Origin: Drosophila pseudoobscura | Taxonomy: Eukaryota; Arthropoda; Insecta; Diptera; Drosophilidae | Direction: 5' to 3' | Length of the DNA: 64,000 nt | Assembly (NCBI RefSeq): GCF_009870125.1 | Contig: NC_046683.1 | Span: 46,205,869-46,269,868, forward strand | Shown: positions 10,887-22,380 of the stretch, one piece after another | Layout: the number at the start of each line of letters is the position of its first letter | How positions within the stretch are numbered: the first letter of the stretch is position 1 | Made by a program: the position numbers and the translations under genes | Notes under the pieces: model-generated | Seen by the model: the letters and a program-made list of their open reading frames with translations, nothing else | Databases searched by the model: none | What the model was told of the DNA's origin: nothing

Positions 10887-12110
10887 GCCCATTAACACTA
10901 CTTATCTTAGGTCAAGTTCTTACAATATCCCAACAGTGCTCAGTTTGTTGATTCCTTAACATTAACATTAACATAAACATAAACATTAAGTTTAGGGATC
11001 AAAATCGTGCAGTCGGTTTTGATCATCGTGTAGCGTTAGAACTAAGAAAACGCTCGCTAGAAAGCTCTCACTCAAATGAAAAATCATCATACCATTCAAG
11101 CGCCTCATGACGACTCTCAAGTTGTACAAAAGAATATACATTTATTTCGGATCATTGTTTCTCTATTTAGTTCGTACAAAATTATTCCTCCCATTTATAC
11201 ACGCAACAACAAATACATTATTCTTTTTGTCTAATTAAGCGATCTCAAGGAAGAAAAAAGATTTGTTATTGTTCTATATTCACTTCCGTTTTTTGGACCA
11301 TGTGAGTGTCTTTATTTGTGTTTCAATTCCTATAGAGCACATTTTACTTAAAGTTTTGAAATTATTATCAATACTTATAGTAGTTTAAACAAGGAACAAG
11401 TAATAATAAAAGATTTACTCAAATTGTACTGATGCACACTCGACTCAAGTGCAAAACCGAACAATCGCTTGGGCTGAGAAATCCCCAAATCAATAAGTTC
11501 ACTGGGATGCTGCCCTGCCTGCCCCCTACACACACAATCGCAGACACAAGCACGGCATCCATCTCGCGCTCTCTCTGTCTCTCTCTCTCGCCTTCTCCGC
11601 CTCCACATGCCGCCTCAGAAAAAGTTCTGCTAGGGAGAGGGGGAGCAACATCTGTTTCCAGAAAAGGAAATCAAGCCCACAGCAGGGGCAACACAAAATA
11701 AACAAAACAAAAGAAAACCAAACTAGTTCCTCAACGAGCTTTACTCTTTGAAAAAAGTCAATTTGGAAAACCGGTTTCGGCTTTTGTACACCCGTTTCGA
11801 ATCGTTTTTTTCCTACATAATATAACATTATTAAATGCTTCTGCCTGTTACATGTGCCAAAATCTGTTGGCCATACACACACATATAAATATATGCACAT
11901 ATATATGTGTAAATTTATTTGCTGAAACATATTTGGATTATTGATGGAAACCATTAGCGAGATCGTTTCAGGGGACGCCCCCCGTGGCGATTGAAAAGTG
12001 AGAGTTGATCGGCAGAAAGACGGAGATAGATATTTTCAAACAGTTTTTATTGAAGCTTCGTAGCCAGCGGACGTGTCCAGCTACGATCTCGCCCAGAGAA
12101 CAGAGCCAAA
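10887..12110. other. Intergenic region between elgi and the secreted-protein gene
   Basis: I see no gene here. It begins with the elgi 3' leader, including an (ACATTA)n-like run near 10955-10986, with no canonical AATAAA close by. A CT-rich block at 11561-11598 holds several GAGAG/CTCTC units, candidate GAGA-factor sites. An alternating CACA/TATA block lies at 11873-11910. The start of transcription of the downstream gene should lie between about 11990 and 12090, but no TATA box or clear initiator is visible. Confidence 0.5.
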
Positions 12111-12915
12111 ATGAATGTGTCAATTTTTGTACTAATTGTGGGTGTCGTCTGCTTGGGGGCTGCGTCAGCAGCGCCTCAGTTGAGACAACGGAACGAGAAG
12201 CAGGTCCAGACGGTCGAGGATGAGTTCCGTAAGTGTAAATATTCTTTAAGTCGTGCTATTATTCAACGATAATGTTCCAACTGCAGCATACAAGGGGGCC
12301 ACCATTGAGGAAGTGGTCGTGGAGTCTGCGCTGTACATCAAGCCCAAGGCCACACAGCAGATGAGACGCGTACGTTCGGCAGATTCAGCGGATTCCCCCC
12401 TCCAAGGCATCTATGCGACCCACAAGCGGGTGAAGCGTGGCCGGAGAGGCGGTGCCACGCAGGTAGGCACCTCAGCAGGAGCTGGGGGAACTGATGCCGG
12501 TGTTGTTGTCGGCGCCGGACCCGATGGCGGCAATGCCAATGCCAATGTCCAGCTGAATCCGTTCGGTCCTCTCGGCCCCAGCGGCTTCAACCAGGAACAG
12601 GCTGCCTCCAACGGAGCTGCCCACAGCAACTACAACAACGGATTCGATGCCGGCTACTCGGCGGCCGATGCCCAGGCCCAGGGATTCCAGTCGCAGACCG
12701 CTAATGGCTCCTTCGGCGCCTCCTCCGCCAGCACAGCCACTCAGTCGCAGAACATCAGTCCATTCGGCATCAACAATGCCGCTGGAGCTTCCCTGAGTCA
12801 GGTCTACAAGCTGCCGAACGGCCAGACGATCAATTTCAGTTCCACCAATAGCTTTGCCAACAACGGGGCCAATAGGGGGAGCAGTCACGGCGCAGCAGTG
12901 TCTGTGAGCCGCTAA
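12111..12915 (+). CDS. Secreted protein of unknown function, Gly/Ala/Asn/Ser-rich
   Basis: Exons are 12111-12228 and 12287-12915, giving 248 residues. The start context GCCAAAATG is typical and residues 1-20 are a clear signal peptide (FVLIVGVVCLGAASA, cleavage before APQL). The mature chain has charged segments with possible dibasic or tribasic cleavage sites (KRVKRGRRGG, about residues 89-98). A low-complexity Gly/Ala/Asn/Gln-rich part and a Ser-rich end follow. SLSQVYKLPNGQTINF near residue 217 looks the most constrained. There are no Cys residues after the signal and no domain I recognise. It may be a cuticle, chorion or other extracellular matrix component, or a secreted precursor, but nothing decides this. 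AATAAA occurs about 55 bases after the stop. Confidence 0.85.
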
Positions 12916-12969
12916 TCGCTCGACAGCTGGGGATCCACATCCAATATTCAGATTTTTATTTTCAGTGTG

Positions 12970-12975
12970 CAAATA
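12970..12975 (+). terminator. Poly(A) signal of the secreted-protein gene
   Basis: AATAAA in the sequence GTGCAAATAAACGC, about 55 bases past the stop codon on the gene strand. Confidence 0.6.
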
Positions 12976-13109
12976 AACGCTAATTTTCGAATGAAATTTA
13001 TATAATTTTAATATATGTGTTTAGGAAGAAAGTTTTCGAGGGGGCTGGCTAGCTGTGCGATTTTAATTTTCGGGTATTCTCGGTTGCGAATTCCCGTTAA
13101 CAGATACAA

Positions 13110-13117
13110 TATCGATA
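13110..13117. promoter_or_regulatory. DRE / BEAF-type site with no adjacent coding gene
   Basis: An exact TATCGATA is followed within 4 bases by ATATCGAG. This is the DREF element and also contains the CGATA core bound by BEAF-32. No coding exon starts within 1 kb on either strand, so it may drive a non-coding RNA through 13.1-14.3 kb or mark a boundary between the secreted-protein gene and Brr2. Confidence 0.5.
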
Positions 13118-13419
13118 TCAATATCGAGTTTGTCGCCATTTTTGGTTTCTTATAATGAGATTGCCAAAAACGATGGCATATTTAACTAAAATTATTCAAT
13201 TTTGAAAAGAAAACCAGAGTGAAATAGTGCATAATAATTTGGAAATAAAACACGATCGATAACAAAAATTTGCGGAAACCGGAGTCGGTTAAGCGTTTTA
13301 AAAAGTACTAGAAAATACTAAAAAAGACTACAAAAAGGATAGGTAAAATATACCGTCGAAACTCTGTTCGCCTGGTATCCCGATTTAAAATTTTATTTGA
13401 GGGTTTTTGTTGGAGAACA

Positions 13420-14030
13420 TTTTTTTTCCTGTGATCCTGTGAACATCCTTGACCTGATAGTTCTCAGCAAGGATCAAGGATATTTTCTGCAGTCATGGAT
13501 TCCTGTGATCAGAAAAATATCCTTGATCCTTAGATAAGAACCTCGACATCGCCAGCCATATGTTCATATTTAGATTTCTTGGCTATTTGTAGGCCAACTT
13601 CCTGTGATCGCACAAATGTCCTTTGTTTGATGCAGTCCTTATCAAGGATTAAGGACATTTTCCCCTTTCACATATTTAGGTTTCTGTTATTTGCGAGCCG
13701 ATGGAGTCCTTATCAGCCTCCGCCCGAAAGTATGCCTTACTTTTTATAAGCCCATTCCGAAAAGACGATTTCCTATTTCGGTCAGCCTGAAAGTATGCTA
13801 TAATTTAAAAATCCTCCAATTCCTCCACTATACATCCGATCTGGACATGCCACGCCTCCTCGTAATCGGAAGAATGTCCCCGAACGTTTAGGGGCATCAA
13901 GGACAATAAGGATATTGCCTGTACCATTTCTCACCCTATCAGGACGTGCCCACCTTCTTGTAATTGGAGAACATCCCCAATCGCTTGAATCTACGCCAGA
14001 TTTACGTCAAGGACCATAATGAGGAGAATA
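13420..14030. repeat. Imperfect tandem-like repeats with about 99-bp spacing
   Basis: TCCTGTGATC followed 8 bases later by ATCC or GTCC recurs at 13427, 13501 and 13600. AAGGATYAAGGAYATTTT occurs at 13469 and 13647. A block starting GGACATGCC at 13843 recurs as GGACGTGCCC at 13942, and both continue with GTAATYGGA and a CCCC run. Two of the spacings are 99 bp. No long frame is open. The function is unknown. Confidence 0.5.
13469..13531. other. Long hairpin (about 21-bp stem, about 20-base loop)
   Basis: The left arm 13469-13489 (AAGGATCAAGGATATTTT then CTG) pairs with 13510-13531 with one extra A as a bulge. The loop is 13490-13509. The size and near-perfect pairing are those of a microRNA precursor or a small palindromic repeat. 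It lies within the 99-bp repeat area. Confidence 0.6.
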
Positions 14031-14368
14031 CCTTTTAAACGGGGTGTTTTTTAAAGATTTTTAATTTAATTTAACCATTTCTCGTCCGATTTACACCATT
14101 CTGTGATTCCCTGATCGTTTGCGACCAGTCCTACAAACCCCCGATGCCCTGTGTCCTGAGTGAGGACCTTCATTTTGCACGTTTGATATAGCAAGGCCTG
14201 GGGCCTGGGGCCCGATCGGACTGAGCATTGATGTAATTATGAGTGTAGAAATATTATGTAAAGAATTATAATTAAAAAATGAAAATTATGAAATATGTGG
14301 ACAAAATGTATATTTATGCTGTGCTAGACGCCTAGGCTTCTGAGCATTTCCTAATCTTAACCTGCTTC
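14031..14368. other. Short non-coding stretch and Brr2 3' end
   Basis: No gene is visible. It includes the presumed 3' untranslated region of Brr2 on the minus strand. TTTAAT-type (minus ATTAAA) variants lie near 14061 and no canonical AATAAA was found. Confidence 0.4.
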
Positions 14369-17300
14369 CTATTCCGACTCACTCTCACTCTCCGACTGGA
14401 AATCACCCACCTCGATGGAGAAACCGTACTCCTGATCGCAGCCCAAGTAGGAGTCGCTCATGTAGTACAAGGTATAGTCATGTTTGCCCGGACTGGGGGC
14501 CACAAAGTCCAGCTTGACCTTGGCCTTCTGCTGGAGCGTGAGGCGTTTGATGGAGAGCAGGGAATTAGTCTTGGGATCGCCAATAACGACCCACCAGCCC
14601 TCCTCGCGCTTCTGCGGGAAGAAGGGTGCGATGACGGGGCCGGTGACCTCATCTTCGCGCTCCAGCTGGACCACCACATTGATCGTGGATCCCGAATTGA
14701 TGCGGTCCTTATCGACCACCTCATAGTTGAGCTCAATGTTGGGATACCGATTGCAGAATCGGGCCACATCGGCCATCTGCGCATCGGAGAGCTGCAACAG
14801 ACGCGAACGATCCTCATCCTCCAGCTCCATGATGTCGAAAACAGTTTCGATTTTCTGAAAACAAAACAAAACAAAACGGGAATTGGTCAGAGAGGATTGC
14901 TGGCAGAGTTATCCTCTGGTCGTACCTTCTCAGTGCATCGCTTGACAATATCGACACTAAAGTGAGGCAATTGTCGCAAGTAGGAATCCTTGGTCCACAT
15001 GGCCTGGGTGACCATCTGGGCCAGTTCCATGGCAGCCACGGCCGGCGAAAGCCATCCATTCGAGCTCAAAACATCCACACAGGCCTGTATCAGACGAATG
15101 GCCCGGCTCAATATCTGTTCCGTGTCGCCCTGCAGTTCGGGTCCCAACTGCAGCCGCGACAGATGTGCCTGGAGCAGCAAATTGGTCTTGATATGCGGAT
15201 CATTAAATCTGTGGCAAGAGAGAATTGTTAGTCATCAACACGGATGGGGATGGCGATGTGGATGGAGGATTGGTGAGCGAATCGAAACCTACTTGGGTGC
15301 CGTCTCATTGGGTCCTGTGAGCTTGTTGGGCAGGCGCTGGGACAGAGTGCGCAGGACCTGCTCCTCGTGATGCCTGACCACCACATCCTCGTACTCCGCT
15401 GCCGACGAGATGATCTCCAGCAGGCCGCGCACTTTGGTCTTGCTGTTCAAGGACAAACTGAAGAGCTCTGTGGAGGCGGAATGAGAGACATTATAGTGGG
15501 GTCTTGCAGAAAGTTGTCCGCACCTTACCAATGGTCGTATAGTTGATGTAATAATAGGCCGCAATCATGCCCAGATTGAGCGGCAGGGTATCCATGTCGT
15601 CCTCGACACTGATGCACTTGGACTGCTCCAGATCACTGAGAGTGTTCTCCACCAGCTCGGACAGATGATCGGAGAGATGGCGATGTGTGACGCCCTGGAG
15701 ATTGTAGTAATTGGGATTCTGGGTCAATCGCCTGTAGAGGAACGTCCACGTGAGATAGTCCACGGCATCCTGCTTGTTCTCAATCGTTTTGGTCACCACC
15801 TCGGCATTGAAGTGGTCGTGCATGCGATGATCGAGATGGCTTTCGATGGGCAGCGGCTCGTTGATGAACTTCTTGAAGAAGTCCTTCTTGCTGCTCTGGC
15901 ACATGAGCACGCACTTGGCATCGGCGTCCTCGTTGGGCCGATTGGCGCGTCCCACCATCTGGAGCACGTCCGTGATGGGGTAGTCCTCGTACGAGTGATT
16001 CTTGCCGTTGTAGAACTGCGTGTCCATGATGATGATTAGATGGGCCGAGATGCTCATGCCCCAGCAGAGATCGCGCGAGACGACGGCCAGCTGCACAGCG
16101 CCCGAATCGAAGAGTTGCTCCACCAAACGATGGTCTGACGAGGACAGACCCTCGTGCAGGTAGGCCACACCCTGGGCCAGGGTCTCCTTCAGGGTCTTGT
16201 CGGTCATTCGCTCCAGGAATGGCTTGATGTCCTCCTCCTCGGCATGGAAGAAACGATTCGGTTGCAGATCGGACGCAGCGTACGTCAGGATATCGATGGC
16301 CGTCAGCCGTGCCTGCTTCCTGGAGGAGACAAACACAATCACCGGCTTGTGGGCACTGTACTTGAGGATGGCATTGTACACCGGCTTCGACATGGTGGCG
16401 ATTCTGGTCGCATTGTGCGTCACATTGAATCCCTGAATGTGCAGCTCCAGGGGAATGGGTCGCACACTTGGATGGAAATTGAAGGTGGCATTCGGATTGC
16501 AGCCCAGCCACTGGGCCACATCCCGGGCATCGGTGAGAGAGGCGGACAGGGCCACGATTCTGATCTGCTTCTCGATCTGCGAGCTTATGTACCGCATCCT
16601 GGAGCACACAATCTCCAGCACAGGACCCTCCTCGCCGCCCACCAGCTGCAGTTCGTCGACAATGAACAGATTCACCAGCTGGACGTTCTTCCTCTGCTTC
16701 CAGCGTCGCGAGAGCACATCCCACTTGTCAGCCGTCGTGATCACCAGCTGTCCCTTGGCTATCAGCTTCAGATCCGTTCCAGTTTCGCCCGTCAGCTTCA
16801 CCACCTTGATGTCCAGTGCCCCGAACTTTTGATGCCAGTCGGCAAAGACCAGGTCAGCGAGGGCCTCCTCGGACACCAAGTAGACGCAGCGGGCCTCCGT
16901 CTGGGTGGTGAACAGTCGCATGATGGCGAACTCTGCGATCGTCATCTTGCCGGAACCTGTTGGGGCGCCCACAAACACATTCTCGTCGCTGTTGTAGACG
17001 GCATTGAAGACCTGCGTCTGGATGGGATTGAACTGGGGGAAGCGCTGCGCGTAGAACGACTCGAATTTCGGCTGACGCAGAGCACTGATCGGCAGCGGTT
17101 GCAGATCCAGCAGCTCCGTGGGCGGTAGATTCTTCTCCGGCAGTATCAAGTGCCTGAACGAGACGGGCAGCTGGGTCTCGGCGCCAATCCAGCGATCGGA
17201 GACGATCCGGAGAAAGTACTGCGGCGGCAACGGCTCAAAGACGGGCACAAAGAACTTCAGCTGATGCTCGTCCTGGGCGTACTTCTGCTTCAGCAGAAAG

Positions 17301-20300
17301 AACTCATGATGCAGTATCAGCTCCGAGTCGACATCCTCGATGAGCACCCAAAAGCCCTCCGAGGCGCCATGTACCTTTTCGTCCCACTGGAAGTCCGGCG
17401 TGATGGTCAGCTCCACTCTAAGGGTGCCTCGGGTGATCGGCTGGATGTGCGTCGAAAGCTCCAGCTTGGGGAATTGATGCACAAACTTGTGTATGGTCTT
17501 GCCCAGCTTCGGCACGCGGATCAGCTCGCCCAGCTCGTGCGGCTCCAGGTCGTACAGCCGCGACCAGGGGAAGTGCTTCTTCTCCAGCTTCTTGGCTATT
17601 TCGTCGGGCATCTTCTTGAACTGCCGCAGCGGTGTCATCGACTGCCACATCCTCCGGTCAATCATCTTGCACAGCGTCAGCGTTTTGTCGGCCAACTGTG
17701 CCCAGCCACGCGTGAGGACAATCTCGAAGATGGCTCTCATGAGCCGAGCAGCCGACTGGGTGATGAAGACCATGTCCGACATCAGGGCAAAGCCCTCCAG
17801 CTTCAGTTGGGAAATGTACGCCTGCAGCAGGACATTCACCTTGGCGCTGTGCTCCTCGATGGACTCCTTGATGGGTATGGGCACGCGCTCCATCAGCTTC
17901 TGCAGCTCCAGCTTCTCCTCCTCCCGCACCGAAATGTGACGGAACTCCGAGGACAGCGAGAACACCCGAAACAGCTCAATCTCGCTGAGCGTCTGCTTCA
18001 GCAGCTGGTTGTATGTGAGCATCGTCTCGTGAGTGAGATAATAGTGGGATGCAATGCGTCCCAGATCCGTCACCTGAAAGTGTCCCGTCTTCCGCTCGTA
18101 CTTGACCAGACCGCTCCGCTCCAGGCAACAGGCGGCCGTGTGCAGCAGATCCGCTCGATGCTGCTCCAGCAGGGGATCCGCCTTGATGGCGTCATGCGAG
18201 ACCCCATAGAGCGTGGGGTTCCTCAGCATGCGGATGTAGAGGTACGTGTAGCCCAGCCAGTTGACGGCATCCTGCAGATGCTGCACTGTCCCGAGGACAA
18301 TCTCGGCGTTGAGCATGTCCGGCAGCTTCGAGATGAACTGCGACTCGATGGGCAGCTGCTGGTTGAGCAGCGAGAGGTAGAACTGCAGCTCGCTGTGATT
18401 GGTTATGAGGATGCCCTCGCCCTTGGTGTCGTACTGGGGTCGTCCGGCACGACCCAACATCTGGAGGACATCCAATGCGCTCAGCTCCACCCAGCGTCCC
18501 TTCTCCGGATTGTAGACCTGCGTGCCCTTGATGATAACCGTGTGTGCGGGCAGATTGACGCCCCAGGCCAGGGTGGCCGTGGATACCAGCACCTGGATGT
18601 GACGATCTGCAAAGAGATCCTCCACCAAGGTACGATCGACGCGCGTCATTCCGGCATGATGGATGGCGAAGCCGTAGGGAAGGAGCTCCTTCAGCTCCGA
18701 GTTCTTTACCTGCTCGGCCTCCGTGCGGAGCACCTCCATGCTGGCCGAGCCCTCTCTCAGGAAGCTGCCCAAGGTGTCCTGCTCCAGGCACATATCCCTC
18801 ACCGCTCGGGCCGTCTTGCCGGTCTCCTTGCGCGAGTGGACAAACACCAGCACTTGATTCCGTCCCGCATGCTCCATGGTCTTCTCGTAGACGATCTCGT
18901 TCATCACCTGGAAACGCTTGAGGGCCTTCTTCTCCGTCACACCGATGTACTGCTGCTCCAGGGACACGGGACGATAGCTGTTGTCAAAGTAGAAGAGGCC
19001 CTTGTCCGGTTTGACGCGCAAGAACGTGGCCACATCTTGGTAATTGGGCAGAGTGGCGGATAGCCCCACCAGGCGCACATCTTCCTGCGTCGTCTCAATA
19101 TTCCGAATGGTACGAGCCACCAGTGCCTCCAGCACCGGACCACGTTCATCGTGCAGCAGATGGATCTCGTCAATGATGACCAAACGCACCAGACTGACAA
19201 ACGTGCGCTCTCCCCCCTTCCGGGTGATGATGTCCCACTTCTCCGGCGTGCACACAATCACCTGGGTGGCGGCTATCTGCTCTCTGGTCAGCTGATGGTC
19301 GCCCGTCAGCTCGGACACGACGAGATTATAGCAGGCGAGACGTCGTCCAAAGTTTCCAACCATTTCCTGCACCAAAGACTTCATTGGGGCCACATAGATG
19401 ATCTTGAAATCCTGCGTATTGATGGTGCCATCCTCGTTGATATGCTTCCCGATCTCCCGCATCATTGTGAGCAGAGCCACATTCGTTTTTCCCGCACCGG
19501 TGGGGGCACACAGCAGCATATTCTCGTCGCTGTCGAGGGCTGCCTTGTACAGGCGACTCTGGATGCGATTCAGGGTCTTGAACCCCTCGAAGACGGGCTG
19601 ACAGTACTTGGGCAGCTTATCGATGGGCTGTAGCTCCTCGTTGTCGTCAAAGGGTACGGCCTTGAGTGCGGGGACGTGCACCTCCTCGTAGCCCTTGCGC
19701 TGCTTCCTGTAGGAACCGTCGGGCAGTTGGCAGCGTTTGTTCGCCATGAAATGGGAGCCGTGGGTGAAGGCCAGCTCGTCCAGCTCCAGCAGTTGACGTA
19801 CGCCAGCCACCTGGCCGGCCGCTGCTGCGCCACCATCTTCGGCATCGCCCTTGCCCCGCTTATTGCCTCTCGTCTCACTCTCTTCCTGCTCCTCCGACTT
19901 GCCCGTGTCCAGCTGCCGCAGGATTTTCGCGAGGGACGTGTTGCCGCGCATCTTTTCGCGTATCCGCTGGCGCTCACTGTCCGTCTGGGCGGAGGCCAGC
20001 ATGGTGCAGTAGAGGATCATCTGGCGATTCAGCTTCAGCTGCTTGATGAAGTCAAAGCAATCGTAGCCCAGCAGCAGCACCAGCTGGTTCTCGCAGTCCC
20101 GCTCGTCGGCGGCATCTTTCAGGATCTTGAGCACATCCGCAGACTTGCTCTGCGACACCATGGCATCCTTGTAGAACTTGCTGAGGCAACGCTGCAGCCA
20201 GTAGGCATCGATGTCCAGGGGATGGAGGATCCGATCCTTCTTAACATTGCTGGCAGCCTCTTCATTGGCCAGCTGGGAAGGAAGAAGATTATCCATCAAA

Positions 20301-21194
20301 TCAATGTCGATGCGTACCACCGATGATATACTCACGTTCTCTGCGTGCAGGGTGTGATCAATGCGCGCCTCTTCGCCCTCATCTGGCACATCATCGTCCC
20401 GTATCTCGCCATACATGTCGTTGTCGCTCTCCTCCTCGGACTCCTCGAACTGCACGTTGATGCCGTACTGCTCGTCAATCTGCTCCTCCGTGTTGGTGGT
20501 GGCTGTCAGTGCGTTTACGGCATCGCTGCCAAAGTCTGTGATCTTCTTGCCCAGGTTGACCAGCAACGCGAATCGTTCATCTGTCACCGCGCCCAGCAGG
20601 CTGTCCGTTTCCCGCTTGCGTTCGCGATCCTTTAGCCGATCATTCTTCAGCACAGCCAAGATCTCATCGGCTGCACCGCACAGGATATCTCTGGGCTGAT
20701 CCCCCAAGGCCTCTTGGATGAAACTTAGCAGCACCTCGTAGGTCTGACGCGTCTCCTGGGTCTTTGGGCGGTACACAATGCCGACCATCTCGTCAATGCC
20801 CTCAGAGAGCAGAGTGGCACCCTTCATGCGCTCGAAATCGTACTGGGCTTCGTCACGCTTCTGTCGTTTCACCTTCCGCTCCTCTGTCTTTTCCGGCTTG
20901 GTGCGCTGGTACCGGTCACCCATTCGCGTGCCATCCAACTTTCCCACCAGGGAACAGACCTCGCCAGTGGCTTCATCACGACGTGGACGCTCGATGAGTC
21001 GTACATCGGCTTGCAGCACAAGATTAGAGTTCTGAAAATACACACAAAAATATATTACATTTTGCAAAATTTTCTTGCGAACGTTTGCCACAGACACAGA
21101 CGCCGCATGGAGCGGTGAAAATTTTGTAAGCTGTCTGTTTGGTACTTACCGCCTTGTACTCGTACTGCAATTGACGTGCTGCGGCATCCGCCAT
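14369..21194 (-). CDS. Brr2: U5 snRNP 200-kDa DEIH RNA helicase Brr2
   Basis: Coding exons in order are 21150-21194, 20336-21031, 15529-20272, 15293-15467, 14926-15208 and 14369-14854. They sum to 2142 residues, which is the length I recall for the fly protein (l(3)72Ab). It is the spliceosomal helicase that unwinds U4/U6. The first cassette has Walker [10 protein letters not shown] (about residue 505), DEIH, SATLP and QMLGRAGRP, so it is a complete active set. A Sec63-type module follows, then a second cassette with APTGSGKMT (about 1353), DELQ, SASL and QMVGRANRP, and a second Sec63 module ending in a Ser/Glu-rich tail. The second cassette has diverged motifs I and II, as expected for the regulatory C-terminal cassette. 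The ATG context (CAGTCATGG) lies 102 bp from a motif 1 site. The intron 20273-20335 is 63 bp and has no stop in frame. Confidence 0.98.
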
Positions 21195-21385
21195 GACTGT
21201 TTATCGTTTCACTTAGGGTTTTAGCGTTGTAATTAACCTATTTTAGTTCTTTATTCAATAAAATTGTGAAATATGCCGCTGTTTTTGGTTGCAAACAGTG
21301 TGACCGCGGATTTATTGATAGAATATACCGTCTGACACGCAGAAATATACCTTCTCATTTCTTAAATATACCGTAAATATATCGA
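21195..21385 (-). promoter_or_regulatory. Brr2 promoter: motif 1 plus motif 6-like array
   Basis: On the minus strand CGGTCACACTG at 21306-21296 is an exact match to fly core-promoter motif 1 (YGGTCACACTR, bound by M1BP). Just upstream are three or four GGTATATTT-type units at about 21320-21378 (AAATATACC on the plus strand), resembling motif 6. There is no TATA box. Transcription probably starts within about 60 bp of motif 1. Confidence 0.7.
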
Positions 21386-21585
21386 TGAAAAACGAACTTA
21401 ACCCACTTCCGACCGCTCTTTTTTAACAGGTGAACATTTTTGGTTGAACTTCTCTATACATACATATTAAAAACGGAAATTGCGCTGAAATTGTTTAGGT
21501 TCCATAATTTTCGTGGAGTGGCGTGTAAGGGGTTAATCGTCCTCTGTCCATGATCGAAAATCATATTCTTTGATTTTAAAATTTG
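21296..21585 (-). repeat. Promoter-embedded dispersed repeat, copy at Brr2
   Basis: This copy aligns with 34597-34895 (same strand) and 40248-40560 (opposite strand). Parts in order away from the gene are: motif 1; the AAATATACC array; TTAACCCACTT at 21398; a variable core with CATAATTTTCGTGGAG near 21502-21518; GGGGTTAATC at 21530; and the tail CCATGATCGAAAATCATATT at 21548-21567. The core between the TTAA tetramers is 139 bp. Confidence 0.75.
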
Positions 21586-22380
21586 ATTAAATTTACTATT
21601 GCCCTATTTACTTTAATTAATGTAAATATTCCTTTTTCCAAGCTTATTTGAAGCATGGCTAATGACTTTCTCTCATATTGACATGGTTTTGACCTACTCA
21701 TGCATTGGGTCCGATGTATACGAGCATTCCCGTAAAAAAGTCCTCGGAGAGGACTAATTAATAGCTAATATAAGCCCATTTCCATATACTTTTGTGAAGA
21801 TATTATTTTCTAAATTGAATGAGACATAACTAATTTAATCAATAGAAATATAATTTCATTGACTTTGATCTAAAACCTATTCAAAAACAACTTCACTTTT
21901 TCGGTATTTTCTTGTACTCTTATAGTCATGTTTTCCTTAATTATTTTCTCCTATAAGAAAAATGATTCTTGTGATAAGAGTTTTTCCTCAAAGTCTCTCG
22001 CAAAAGACTACTTAGTTGTTTGTTTAGGAAGTATGAAGTGATTTATGGGAACATGTGAGGTGATAAAGTAGAAAAAACGTATGGAAAAATCTTACGTTCG
22101 CGACCGGTACTTAATTCAATTTTTGAAAAAACCAATGGCGTTAATTTAAAGAGTAGTCGACTTCAATTTTGCGTACATTATGAAAACTAAAACTCGATGA
22201 TTAGAAGCTCTATGCATTAGAGTAGGAGAATATCTTTCACCGTTCATTAAGGATTACATAGATTAGAATAAGATGGCATGCTCTTCTTTCTCATGTAAAA
22301 CTGATGCAATTCAGGGGAATACATGATGCAGGGAAGCACGATGTGGAAGCACACGGAATGGAGGGCAAGAGAAAAAGAGA
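21586..22380. other. Intergenic region between Brr2 and JIL-1
   Basis: AT-rich, with no open frame of note and no recognisable element. It separates the start of Brr2 from the 3' end of JIL-1. These genes belong to different cytological segments in D. melanogaster, so a rearrangement breakpoint relative to that species must lie in or near it. Confidence 0.5.

Noticed and set aside
17150-19063. 637-codon frame on the strand opposite Brr2
   Set aside because: It is the antisense of a strongly codon-biased, clearly conserved helicase exon; such shadow frames are expected and it has no domain of its own. The same applies to the other plus-strand frames across 14.4-20.7 kb.
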